A program made the translations under genes and the position numbers. Source: a virus. From it: a DNA stretch of 31,468 nt. This document shows, piece by piece, positions 7,429 to 13,161 of the stretch. Location of the stretch: the IMG/VR virus record IMGVR_UViG_3300036772_000283, positions 1-31,468 of that record. The stretch is one strand, 5' to 3'. A model generated the notes under the pieces. That model saw only the letters and a program-made list of their open reading frames with translations, did not search any database and was not told the origin of the DNA. The number at the start of each line of letters is the position of its first letter. Positions within the stretch are counted from its first letter, which is position 1.

Positions 7429-7616
7429 AAGCCTCGCACGAGGCGCGGGCGACGCGGTGTGTAGATGAGTTTTGCTGCTACTTCTCTGGCAGATTCGGCG
7501 CGAGCACGCGCGAACAATAGCGCCACCATATAAATCATGTCCTTAGCGTCGGCCCGGCGAATGATTTCGAGAGCTTCTACAGCGAGATCCGTGTCGCGCT
7601 CAGTGACTAAGCTCAT
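7425..7616 (-). CDS. hypothetical small protein
   Basis: 63 residues from ATG 7616, chosen because GGAGGG lies six bases upstream; an ATG at 7628 adding MEGE is the alternative. It has two helices, DLAVEALEIIRRADAKD and MVALLFARARAESAREVAA, and a basic tail. Coupled by ATGA to the following gene. Confidence 0.55.
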   Translation of the reverse strand: MSLVTERDTDLAVEALEIIRRADAKDMIYMVALLFARARAESAREVAAKLIYTPRRPRLVRGL

Positions 7617-7627
7617 TTCGCCCTCCA

Positions 7628-7723
7628 TCAGCCGAACACTCCCATCAGCGCCATGAGCGCAATCAGCGAGAACAGCGTAATGCCGGCAATAAATGTCCAA
7701 GCTAGAAGCATCATCGCCTCCAT
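7628..7723 (-). CDS. 31-residue single-pass membrane peptide
   Basis: The frame MEAMMLLAWTFIAGITLFSL... is almost wholly hydrophobic (about residues 4-29) and would span the membrane once. Start and stop are both coupled: TAATG with the membrane peptide upstream and TGATG with a possible start of the gene downstream. Its tight packing in the operon argues that it is translated. Role unknown; such peptides can be toxins, antiholins or regulators of host membrane proteins. Confidence 0.5.
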   Translation of the reverse strand: MEAMMLLAWTFIAGITLFSLIALMALMGVFG

Positions 7724-7806
7724 TAGAGGGGCACCAGAAAGCCATACGCGACCCAGGCGAGGGCAGCGCCAGCGGCAAAGCTCAAGATGCGCTCGAGAAA
7801 GCTCAC
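7723..7806 (-). CDS. 27-residue single-pass membrane peptide
   Basis: GTG start following a G-rich AGGAG site (seven bases upstream), then MSFLERILSFAAGAALAWVA and YGFLVPL. One short hydrophobic helix, amphipathic N terminus. Its TAA shares a base with the ATG of the second membrane peptide. It lies ten bases after the stop of the upstream gene. Low-complexity but consistent with a translated micropeptide. Confidence 0.45.
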   Translation of the reverse strand: MSFLERILSFAAGAALAWVAYGFLVPL

Positions 7807-7815
7807 CGCACGCTC

Positions 7816-7989
7816 CTATCGCTTGCGCATTTCCGTGAGAACGCGCGTTAGTTCCATGCTCTGCCGCCGCAATGCGCCGCTGTCTTTGCCATTGCCATAT
7901 GTATATTGGTCACCAGAGAGGACTTTGCGGGCGCGCTCGACGAACTCCTGCGCCATTGCGATAGCATGCATGATTTTGTCACGGTCCAT
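7816..7989 (-). CDS. hypothetical small helical protein
   Basis: 57 residues. MDRDKIMHAIAMAQEFVERA and GDQYTYGNGKDSGALRRQSM give two helices with a polar loop, the look of small alphaproteobacterial phage early proteins. No strong ribosome site (GAGG lies 12 bases before ATG). Ends with RKR then TAG, immediately followed by the AGGAG of the next peptide. Confidence 0.55.
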   Translation of the reverse strand: MDRDKIMHAIAMAQEFVERARKVLSGDQYTYGNGKDSGALRRQSMELTRVLTEMRKR

Positions 7990-7998
7990 TTTGGGGCC

Positions 7999-8301
7999 TC
8001 ATCCACCTTTCCCCGGCATCAGTATGGTGTCATGGTAAGCTGCATCCCTGATCTTCTCGTGCCGCGATATCTCCGCCTCGATCAGGTACAGGCGCGCGTT
8101 GGCGCAGCCGATCTTGTCGCTGAGTTCGTCAAACTCGCCCATGAGTTCATCTAGCTGATAGCCGATCTGCCGCTCCTCATCGCTCGATGAGGCTGAGGCG
8201 GCCATAAATGCCGCGTGGAGGTGGTGTTCTCTCGCCACCAGCGCCGCACGACGCGCCTCAAGCTCGGCGATCTCCTGGATTATGTCGGTGCGCTCGCTCA
8301 T
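7999..8301 (-). CDS. hypothetical coiled-coil protein, first gene of the early minus operon
   Basis: 100 residues from ATG 8301, with AAGGAAGGG seven bases upstream; ATG 8307 (adding MG) is an alternative. Two long helices with Leu/Ala heptads (residues 3-30 and 42-80) indicate a coiled coil. It follows directly the predicted promoter at 8329-8358 and so should be the first translated gene of the recombination operon. Confidence 0.65.
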   Translation of the reverse strand: MSERTDIIQEIAELEARRAALVAREHHLHAAFMAASASSSDEERQIGYQLDELMGEFDELSDKIGCANARLYLIEAEISRHEKIRDAAYHDTILMPGKGG

Positions 8302-8328
8302 CCCCATTCCCTTCCTTGCGATAGGAAT

Positions 8329-8358
8329 CGTATATCGTGAAAACTATCGGGATGTCAA
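8329..8358 (-). promoter_or_regulatory. sigma70-like early promoter of the minus-strand recombination operon
   Basis: Read on the minus strand: TTGACA at 8358-8353, an 18-base spacer, then TATACG at 8334-8329. The start codon of the first gene is 28 bases downstream with a good ribosome site. The spacer contains one arm of an inverted repeat (next entry), as expected for a repressed early promoter. Confidence 0.6.
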
Positions 8359-8412
8359 TCCGATTTCTTTCATGCCCAGAAAAAATTCCGGGATTCATGA
8401 TTTTTTCACGAT
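8334..8412. promoter_or_regulatory. operator-like inverted repeat in the divergent intergenic region
   Basis: ATCGTGAAAA at 8334-8343 and its exact complement TTTTCACGAT at 8403-8412 flank the early promoter; the first arm lies in the promoter spacer and touches the -10. The 59-base gap would suit cooperative binding or looping by a dimeric repressor. The region 8302-8484 holds no gene. The 9-mer ATCCCGATA in this region (minus strand, 8353-8345) recurs in the repressor/Cro intergenic at 10535-10543. Confidence 0.4.
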
Positions 8413-8484
8413 CGGTTTGACGGCCGTTTGTGGCATTGTCCGGTCAAAGGTGGGGAGCTCGTTTTATATAGGGTGGAGTAGGCG

Positions 8485-8886
8485 TTGATTTCCGCCGTCG
8501 TCGAGCAGGGAAAGACAAGCCACGTCTTATCGCGGGCCGAGAGGAGGCTGATCGAGAATCTTGAACTGCGCCGCCAGAAATGCCGGCGCCAACATTGGCG
8601 AGGCTACGCTGGGGCCGTTTGCCTGATCCTCGCCGGCTTCGGTGTTTCGTACGTTGATGGCACCGAAGTCTTTGGATTATCCGACTTACGGCTTCCGCTA
8701 GGACCGCTGCTGTTGGCGGTTATGATCACTCGCATGAAATGGGGGCATCGCGCCGCGTGGATCGGGCTCGCTCCGATGATCACCATAGCCACCCTGGAAT
8801 ACGCGGGACTGATCGTGCAAGGTCAGTTGCCGCTATGGGGCATATGCACCGTCGCGACGGGCGTGCTTATCGCCAGCCGCGCCTGA
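8485..8886 (+). CDS. hypothetical membrane protein
   Basis: 133 residues from TTG 8485 with GGTGGAG about seven bases before it. An N-terminal basic helical segment (residues 15-40) is followed by three or four membrane helices (about 40-56, 68-82, 92-107 and 112-130). It is isolated, divergent from the early operon and preceded by an AT-rich TTTATATAG. Its last residues, GVLIASRA, are encoded in a 38-base direct repeat that recurs at 10072, so its 3' end was involved in a rearrangement. Confidence 0.6.
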   Translation: MISAVVEQGKTSHVLSRAERRLIENLELRRQKCRRQHWRGYAGAVCLILAGFGVSYVDGTEVFGLSDLRLPLGPLLLAVMITRMKWGHRAAWIGLAPMITIATLEYAGLIVQGQLPLWGICTVATGVLIASRA

Positions 8887-8895
8887 TCATCCCCT
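8858..8895. repeat. direct repeat copy 1 flanking the YgjV-like module
   Basis: 38 bases identical to 10072-10112 except for a 3-base insertion (GCC) there. This copy covers the last codons of the plus-strand membrane gene and its stop. After it, CGCCAGG occurs in both copies a few bases on. Confidence 0.85.
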
Positions 8896-8942
8896 TCGCC
8901 AGGCAATACAAACTTGCCCCAATATCGGAGTAGGGTCCGTCA

Positions 8943-9488
8943 TTATATCCGAGTCCGCGACCTCATCCGCGTCGATTGGCTATGCCGCGTTAAAGTAAGC
9001 CGATGAGACGCAGCCCGGTGTTGCCAGAGCATCCCGGCAAAAGCGCAGGTAGTGGAAGCGATCCCAGGAACCGAGCCGACCACTACATTGTGCACAAACC
9101 ACGTCGCGATTGCTGCCGCGAGCCACAGGCGCAGGCGTGTTTCGTTGATTTGAAAATTGCCGATGCACACAAGCGCGAGCGCCACTGACGAGATTGCCGA
9201 GGGAGGCCCCCGCCAACTGACGAAGCACACAACCGGGATTGCGCAAAGCGAGGCTAGGTACACGCGCCTGAAGTGCGGCATATCCTCGAGCGGGATGGCG
9301 GCGGCGGCCACTGTGCCCGCTACCGTCATCAGCACCGCGCCGGTACTTATGTCCAGCAATGCGTAGTGCGCCCCCATCAACCACGATCCTGTGGTCTGCC
9401 CAAGGAGCAAGTGTGGCCGCCGGTGCAGCAACGGCCAGCTAGCGTTGATGACTACCGCGGCAACACCAAAGGCGGTCGCGATGTCCAA
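8943..9488 (-). CDS. YgjV-like inner-membrane protein
   Basis: 181 residues from a TTG that directly follows the TAA of the upstream gene. The start MDIATAFGVAAVVINASWPL, then LLLGQTTGSWLMGAHYALL and repeated short hydrophobic helices resemble the bacterial YgjV family (six or so membrane helices; function unknown). The C-terminal 25 residues are basic and Ser/Thr-rich. It is a typical accessory (moron) gene, here inside a segment bounded by direct repeats. Family assignment is by recollection of the N-terminal pattern. Confidence 0.65.
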   Translation of the reverse strand: MDIATAFGVAAVVINASWPLLHRRPHLLLGQTTGSWLMGAHYALLDISTGAVLMTVAGTVAAAAIPLEDMPHFRRVYLASLCAIPVVCFVSWRGPPSAISSVALALVCIGNFQINETRLRLWLAAAIATWFVHNVVVGSVPGIASTTCAFAGMLWQHRAASHRLTLTRHSQSTRMRSRTRI

Positions 9489-9893
9489 TTAGGAGAGGCG
9501 CCCGCTCCTCGCAAACGGCGCGTTCAACGCGATAAATTTGACAGTTCCGAAGCGCTCCAGGCTCCCCAGATCTTTCTTTAGCTGCTCGATCTTCTCGGCG
9601 TCGATTGTGAAGGTGCCGTCTTTGTTCGCGCCGCCTATGTCCGTGACATGAATACCACTGCTGCGCAGGACTTGGCGCGCATTCTTGACTTTAAGTGAGG
9701 TGACATCGATTACGGGATCGGTAACTTTCGCTGTCATAACACTTTCCCTTCCTTTCATGATCTCAGTGGCGCTGTGATCGCGTAGCAGTTCTTTGACCGT
9801 TTTGATCCGGGCCTCGACGAGCGCCGCGATGGTCAGCTCGTCTTCTATCGGCAACGGAACCGTTCCAAAACTTTCCTCAGTCGGAGAGGGCAT
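9489..9893 (-). CDS. hypothetical protein
   Basis: 134 residues from ATG 9893 (AGGA nine bases upstream). An internal ATG at 9737 is preceded by AAGGAAGGG with seven-base spacing, a stronger site that would give an 82-residue protein starting MTAKVTDPVIDV; both forms may be made. The C-terminal part contains VLRSSGIHVTDIGGANKDGT and a charged helix KIEQLKKDLGSLERF. No family recognised. Its stop is adjacent to the YgjV-like start. Confidence 0.55.
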   Translation of the reverse strand: MPSPTEESFGTVPLPIEDELTIAALVEARIKTVKELLRDHSATEIMKGRESVMTAKVTDPVIDVTSLKVKNARQVLRSSGIHVTDIGGANKDGTFTIDAEKIEQLKKDLGSLERFGTVKFIALNAPFARSGRLS

Positions 9894-10044
9894 CGGTTTG
9901 ATCCTGGAGCTTATTCATGCGTTTCACCTTGCGCCCCGCTCTGGCGCGTAGCTCGCTCTTGCATGTCAGCGCGGCATCGTGAGCGACCCTAGCCACGCCG
10001 ACCCTGTTGCAGGTTCGACACGTTAGCCGAGAATTTTCACCCAC
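9877..10044 (-). CDS. possible small CxxC protein
   Basis: 55 residues from GTG 10044: an N-terminal CRTC motif, a third Cys near 28 and a basic helix (KSELRARAGRKVKRM). It overlaps the next gene by 17 bases, as usual here. Against it: no ribosome site before this GTG, and a candidate promoter would begin transcription inside the first codons; a shorter start at 9996 (GTG with AGGG upstream) removes the Cys pair. Tentative. Confidence 0.4.
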   Translation of the reverse strand: MGENSRLTCRTCNRVGVARVAHDAALTCKSELRARAGRKVKRMNKLQDQTDALSD

Positions 10045-10060
10045 ATCTGTCACTTGTCAA
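10032..10060 (-). promoter_or_regulatory. candidate promoter of the YgjV-like module
   Basis: Minus-strand GCTTGACA (TTGACA at 10060-10055) with a weak AAAATT or GAAAAT -10 box 16-17 bases downstream. It lies just inside the second direct repeat, so the module appears to carry its own promoter. Confidence 0.4.
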
Positions 10061-10071
10061 GCACAAAACAG

Positions 10072-10112
10072 CGGGCGTGCTTATCGCCGCCAGCCGCGCC
10101 TGATCATCCCCT
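10072..10112. repeat. direct repeat copy 2 flanking the YgjV-like module
   Basis: 41 bases matching 8858-8895 with one 3-base insertion. On the minus strand it encodes the last residues of the repressor candidate (GMIRRGWRR). On the plus strand it still reads GVLIAASRA and stop, the end of the membrane gene found at copy 1, although the rest of that gene is absent here. Confidence 0.85.
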
Positions 10113-10497
10113 CGATCCCCGCCAGGTACGCATCGTCGATGGGATCGCCTGACTGCTGCCGTTCGATCAGCACGTCGTAAACATCGGCGATTGTTCCGGG
10201 CAACAGCTCGGCGCTATCCGGGTCGTTGCGCAACCCGCGCACCGCAGTTCGCGCCGCCTTCTCGAGCAGAGGCCGATCAACGGCGATCGTTGGGCCGTCG
10301 CACCCGATCAGCCGGCATAACGTCCATCCGAGACCTGCCGCAAGCTGATCGAGCTTGTTGATCTGGCGGCCCTCGACGGGACGATCGAGATACGACGCAT
10401 CAACCCTGGCCCGGGCGCAAGCCGCGTGCCGGGTTATGCGGAGCTCCGCGCAGCGGGCGTCGATCCGCTGTAGCAAAATTGCGTCCGACCACGTCAT
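10081..10497 (-). CDS. phage repressor-like helix-turn-helix protein
   Basis: 138 residues from ATG 10497 with AAAGAGG just upstream; a longer start at 10536 is unlikely. ILLQRIDARCAELRITRHAA followed by CARARVDASYLDR and KLDQLAAGLGWTLCRLIG follows the five-helix Cro/CI (XRE) pattern, with RHAACARARVDASYL as the candidate recognition segment. The C-terminal part (80-138) is helical and could mediate dimerisation; no LexA-like Ser-Lys protease motif is seen. Divergent from the Cro-like gene, it is the best candidate for the lysogeny repressor. Confidence 0.65.
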   Translation of the reverse strand: MTWSDAILLQRIDARCAELRITRHAACARARVDASYLDRPVEGRQINKLDQLAAGLGWTLCRLIGCDGPTIAVDRPLLEKAARTAVRGLRNDPDSAELLPGTIADVYDVLIERQQSGDPIDDAYLAGIEGMIRRGWRR

Positions 10498-10539
10498 TGC
10501 CTCTTTATATATACAGCGTCTCCCGAGAGTTTTCATCCC

Positions 10540-10549
10540 GATAATTATC
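10540..10549. promoter_or_regulatory. palindromic operator candidate between repressor and Cro-like genes
   Basis: GATAATTATC is a perfect 10-base palindrome in the 89-base region between the divergent start codons. It overlaps the 9-mer ATCCCGATA (10535-10543) that also occurs beside the early promoter near 8350, consistent with one regulator acting at both. Confidence 0.35.
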
Positions 10550-10551
10550 TC

Positions 10552-10580
10552 TTGTGCCCTGAATTTGATCGGGGTATTGG
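10552..10580 (+). promoter_or_regulatory. candidate promoter of the Cro-like gene, possibly leaderless
   Basis: TTGTGC at 10552-10557, a 17-base spacer, and TATTGG at 10575-10580. The ATG of the Cro-like gene begins at 10587, where transcription would start, and no Shine-Dalgarno sequence is in range. A leaderless message is therefore possible. Confidence 0.35.
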
Positions 10581-10586
10581 TTTACC

Positions 10587-10832
10587 ATGTATCGCATAGC
10601 CGAGCTCCGCCGCCTGTCAAAAGCCTACATGGCCGCGACCGACATCGCCGCGACGACGCTTTCCGAGCGTATGTCGCCGACCAACAATCGGCTGATCTAC
10701 AACCTGATGCGCGGAAAGGACATCACCGGCAAGAACGTCGAGTTGGCGTCCGACTTTTTCGATCAGAACTGGCCGGAGGATGTGCCCTGGCCGCTCGACG
10801 AGGCGCGGTGTGATAGGGGCGCAGCAGAATGA
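10587..10832 (+). CDS. Cro-like small DNA-binding protein
   Basis: 81 residues. YMAATDIAATTLSERMSPTN (residues 14-33) has helix-turn-helix spacing, and the following IYNLMRGKDITGKNVELASD, FFDQNWPEDVPWP match small HTH proteins of alphaproteobacterial phages that end in an NWPE-WP motif. It is divergent from the repressor candidate, so it probably plays the Cro-like role in the lysis-lysogeny switch. Function is inferred from context and pattern. Confidence 0.6.
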   Translation: MYRIAELRRLSKAYMAATDIAATTLSERMSPTNNRLIYNLMRGKDITGKNVELASDFFDQNWPEDVPWPLDEARCDRGAAE

Positions 10833-10838
10833 TGTCGC

Positions 10839-11126
10839 CTATTCGAGATGACGCCGCACGCGCATCACCAGCTTGCCGGCACGCCATAGCTCAGGGCCTT
10901 CGATCACGTGCGGCATGTAGCGCAAGAACCAGAACCTCGCCCACGCATCGGCTGCCAACATCAACCCCAACACCCGCCGTTCGATGCGGATCTCGTTGCT
11001 CCGATAGCGCTTCTCTCGGTGGTAGGCCATGTCGCGCTCAACCCACCACACCACCTTCCATCGACGCAGGACAGTATATTTTTTATTTGACCGGCGCCCG
11101 CGGCGTGATAGCCTGGAAGATTTCAT
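10839..11126 (-). CDS. hypothetical basic, Trp-rich protein
   Basis: 95 residues from ATG 11126. The N terminus is strongly basic (MKSSRLSRRGRRSNKKYTVL), followed by RRWKVVWWVERD and a hydrophobic helix LGLMLAADAWARFWFLRY, then a basic C terminus. It may be a nucleic-acid or membrane-associated protein; no family recognised. It converges on the Cro-like gene with six bases between stops. Its start codon lies in the left arm of the long inverted repeat at 11124-11192. The overlapping plus-strand frame is Arg/Pro/Thr-rich and is rejected as a shadow. Confidence 0.55.
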   Translation of the reverse strand: MKSSRLSRRGRRSNKKYTVLRRWKVVWWVERDMAYHREKRYRSNEIRIERRVLGLMLAADAWARFWFLRYMPHVIEGPELWRAGKLVMRVRRHLE

Positions 11127-11192
11127 GTAATCACCCAATAATGTGGCGAAATCACCATGATTTCGGTCGCATTATACTGAGTGGATTACATG
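11124..11192. repeat. long nested imperfect inverted repeat
   Basis: Three inverted pairs share a centre near 11157: CATGTAATC (11124-11132) with GATTACATG (11184-11192), ATAATG (11138-11143) with CATTAT (11170-11175), and a perfect CGAAATCA-CCA-TGATTTCG (11147-11165). Together they make an imperfect palindrome of about 69 bases in the gap 11127-11346, which otherwise has no supported gene. It may be an operator cluster, a recombination site or a replication origin hairpin. Confidence 0.75.
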
Positions 11193-11346
11193 ATAAAATC
11201 GGCCCAGATCATGAACGTAGCAGATTTTTCCAGACTATATATTATGCGACTCCGTTATTTTGCTACAAAAGACAACCGCTAAGACTATTCGTCAAGCCCC
11301 TTCCCCGTCAACGACGGATCGCCTGTGGAAAGCGGGGATATCGGGG

Positions 11347-11535
11347 ATGAATCAGCTGGATTTGTTCGCTTCGGCACCCGCGCCGCGAGTGGCGGACGTG
11401 ATTTTGCGCGAAGAGGAGCGCTTCGGTCGTGCCGATCGCAGAACCGGGCTGCCGCTAAACAATCGCTATTCCGCTCAGATCAGCGGCGATCGACTAACTG
11501 CATACGAACGTGGGTGGCGCGCAGGTCGCGCCTAA
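11347..11535 (+). CDS. hypothetical small protein, first gene of the replication operon
   Basis: 62 residues from ATG 11347, with GGGG just upstream; a longer frame from 11260 (TTG) is less likely. MNQLDLFASAPA is the short N-terminal motif (QLDLF) seen in many small phage proteins, resembling a sliding-clamp-binding peptide (QxxLF), and the end AYERGWRAGRA is common in alphaproteobacterial phage proteins. Clamp binding is an inference from five residues. Confidence 0.6.
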   Translation: MNQLDLFASAPAPRVADVILREEERFGRADRRTGLPLNNRYSAQISGDRLTAYERGWRAGRA

Positions 11536-11552
11536 ACAAGGGAGCGCCAAGC

Positions 11553-11786
11553 ATGACATGGGCCGACGGATCGATCGAGACGATGCGATGCTGCTGCCTC
11601 GCCGGCAGAAAGACCTGTTCGCCGGAAGATTGCGCGATGAATGCGCCCGGGCTCCCCCGTCACCCGCGCTTCGCGATCCTCGCTCTGATCTTGCTGGCGC
11701 TTTCCGCATCGGGGGTGCTCGCCGAGCTCTTCTGGATCTGCGGCCGCATGGTCGAGGCGATACTCGCTATCGCGTGGCCGGTTTAG
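11553..11786 (+). CDS. hypothetical small membrane protein
   Basis: 77 residues from ATG 11553 with AGGGAG about eight bases before. The N-terminal part contains CCC and two further Cys (MRCCCLAGRKTCSPEDC), followed by one or two hydrophobic helices (FAILALILLALSASGVLAEL and MVEAILAIAWPV). No family recognised. Confidence 0.5.
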   Translation: MTWADGSIETMRCCCLAGRKTCSPEDCAMNAPGLPRHPRFAILALILLALSASGVLAELFWICGRMVEAILAIAWPV

Positions 11787-11798
11787 AGGAGGTATGGA

Positions 11799-11855
11799 AT
11801 GAGCGAACTATTGGTCGCCACGGCGTATCGAGCGGCACTGCGGGCGGCGGAATGA
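11799..11855 (+). CDS. 18-residue micro-ORF with strong ribosome site
   Basis: GAGGAGG lies six bases before ATG 11799; the frame MSELLVATAYRAALRAAE ends in ATGA overlapping the next start. The strong site and overlap suggest it is translated, at least to couple expression of the following gene. Confidence 0.4.
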   Translation: MSELLVATAYRAALRAAE

Positions 11856-12061
11856 CGCCACGTATTCGCCAGCGCGACCGGGATGCCGCCGAGCGTGCCC
11901 TAGATCAGTGGGGCGCGTGGCGCAACTTCAAGGGAAGCATTGACCTTAGGGATGCGGTCGCCCACGCCATAGAAGCAGAGCGCGAACGTATCGCGAAATT
12001 CTTGGATCGGCTCAGCTATTACGACCAAGCTTACACAGTGAGGAACCAGGATGGCACGTAA
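11852..12061 (+). CDS. hypothetical small protein
   Basis: 69 residues from ATG 11852, inside a longer frame whose 5' part is a shadow of the previous gene. Charged and helical: RQRDRDAAERALDQWGAW, then AVAHAIEAERERIAKFLDRL. The second half resembles the AIxAERERIAxxL helix found in many phage proteins near Cas4/primase or GapR-like genes. Overlaps the next gene by 11 bases. Confidence 0.55.
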   Translation: MTPRIRQRDRDAAERALDQWGAWRNFKGSIDLRDAVAHAIEAERERIAKFLDRLSYYDQAYTVRNQDGT

Positions 12062-12371
12062 TCTCAAATCCAACGGACCCGGTCACAATAGCGGCGGAAC
12101 GCCGGAGAAGCCCTTTTTTGATCGACTGGTGGCCCTCAACAAGAGCATGGAGGCGCTGCGTGAGGACATCAAAGAAGTCTGCATCGAAGCCAAGGAAGCG
12201 GACATCCCAATTCAACCGCTAAAGCTGGCGGTCAAGCGCTATCTTGAGACCGAGACGGAGCGCAATGCACGTATCGGCAAAGAGGAAGAAGCCGAGCGCA
12301 TCCTGCGGGCGTTAGGCGAATTCGTGAATACCCCGTTGGGAGAAGCGGCCGTTCAATCCGCTACCGCCTAA
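12051..12371 (+). CDS. GapR-like (DUF2312-type) DNA-binding protein
   Basis: 106 residues. PGHNSG near residue 10, then a helix with LNKSMEALREDIKEVCIEAK and a second helix containing IPIQPLKLAVKRYLETETER correspond to the GapR/DUF2312 layout (IERLEEEKKxLxEDIKEVYxEAK...). Host GapR binds overtwisted DNA ahead of replication forks in alphaproteobacteria; phage homologues are common. The C terminus (70-106) is longer and more divergent than host GapR. Position just before the RuvC-like gene and helicase agrees with a replication role. Confidence 0.7.
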   Translation: MARNLKSNGPGHNSGGTPEKPFFDRLVALNKSMEALREDIKEVCIEAKEADIPIQPLKLAVKRYLETETERNARIGKEEEAERILRALGEFVNTPLGEAAVQSATA

Positions 12372-12935
12372 GTGCCCGGCATACTCGCAATAGATCCTGC
12401 CAAGACAATTGGCTGGGCTTATTGTCTGCAGCCGGGCGGTCCATTGGAGTTCAGTCACATGACATTGGGCAGCAAGGGTGCTGAGCCTGGTGAAATCGGC
12501 GGCGCCCTGGAGATGTTTTTGTGGGAGCGGCTCGATCAATTTGATGTCTCACTTATCGTCTATGAGCAGCCATATCTCTCGCCTAATTATCAGACTGCAT
12601 TCGTGCTATTGGGGCTTGGATTCACTATCGACAAAACGGCCCATCAGCGTGGCATTGAATGCCGCTCGATCATCGCGACCGAAGCAACCAAGGCGCTGAC
12701 TGGTCGCGCCAAGTTCCCGGGCAAAGACTACGCCGAGCGCCGCAAGGCAAAGAAGCTCGCGACAATGGAAGCGTGCTGGGCGCGTGGTTGGAAAGCGACT
12801 GAGGATGAGGCTGATGCTATTGCCGTTCTGCTGCTAGCCGAGGCTAAACGATACCCGGAAGCCGCGATGACACGGCCAAAGGTTCTGAAAGCGCCATCAG
12901 GTCCGCTCTTTGATAGGCGGCGGGAACATAGTTAA
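12372..12935 (+). CDS. RuvC-like Holliday junction resolvase
   Basis: 187 residues from a GTG that immediately follows the TAA of the GapR-like gene. The RNase H-fold acidic residues are visible: ILAIDPAKTIGWA (D8), LIVYEQP (E65) and EDEADAIAVLLLAEA (D145/D148). Length matches phage RuvC-like resolvases, which cut branched replication or recombination intermediates before packaging. The C-terminal 30 residues are basic and probably disordered. Confidence 0.8.
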   Translation: MPGILAIDPAKTIGWAYCLQPGGPLEFSHMTLGSKGAEPGEIGGALEMFLWERLDQFDVSLIVYEQPYLSPNYQTAFVLLGLGFTIDKTAHQRGIECRSIIATEATKALTGRAKFPGKDYAERRKAKKLATMEACWARGWKATEDEADAIAVLLLAEAKRYPEAAMTRPKVLKAPSGPLFDRRREHS

Positions 12936-13154
12936 ATGAATACAACAGTTGATGAAGTTATTCAAGTTATCCATCGAGCTATGCTTAGATGGGGACACCA
13001 TAACGCGCCCGGTTGCGTGTGTTGCATACAAGCTTCCATGATCATTGAGGAGATTATACGTGAGCTCCATGGTCGAAGTGGTGTTCGCGTTGAGGGCGGC
13101 GTGATAATCGATGGACCCAAATCCGTAGGCTTTAACGCAATCCGGGGCCGGTGA
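12936..13154 (+). CDS. hypothetical small protein
   Basis: 72 residues, starting directly after the RuvC-like stop. The first half is helical with APGCVCCIQASMIIEEIIRE in the middle (CxCC), the second a short beta-like GVRVEGGVIIDG. The HH...C.CC arrangement might bind metal. No family recognised. Confidence 0.5.
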   Translation: MNTTVDEVIQVIHRAMLRWGHHNAPGCVCCIQASMIIEEIIRELHGRSGVRVEGGVIIDGPKSVGFNAIRGR

Positions 13155-13161
13155 AGCGCGG

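Noticed and set aside
8858-10112. Interpretation of the direct repeats as integrase attachment sites or an insertion-sequence target duplication
   Set aside because: No integrase or transposase lies in the module, and 38-41 bp is far too long for a usual target duplication; homologous or illegitimate recombination is simpler.
10829-11350. 173-residue plus frame opposite the basic minus-strand gene
   Set aside because: Arg/Pro/Thr/Ser-rich shadow composition; the minus frame has balanced composition and a defined start at the inverted repeat.
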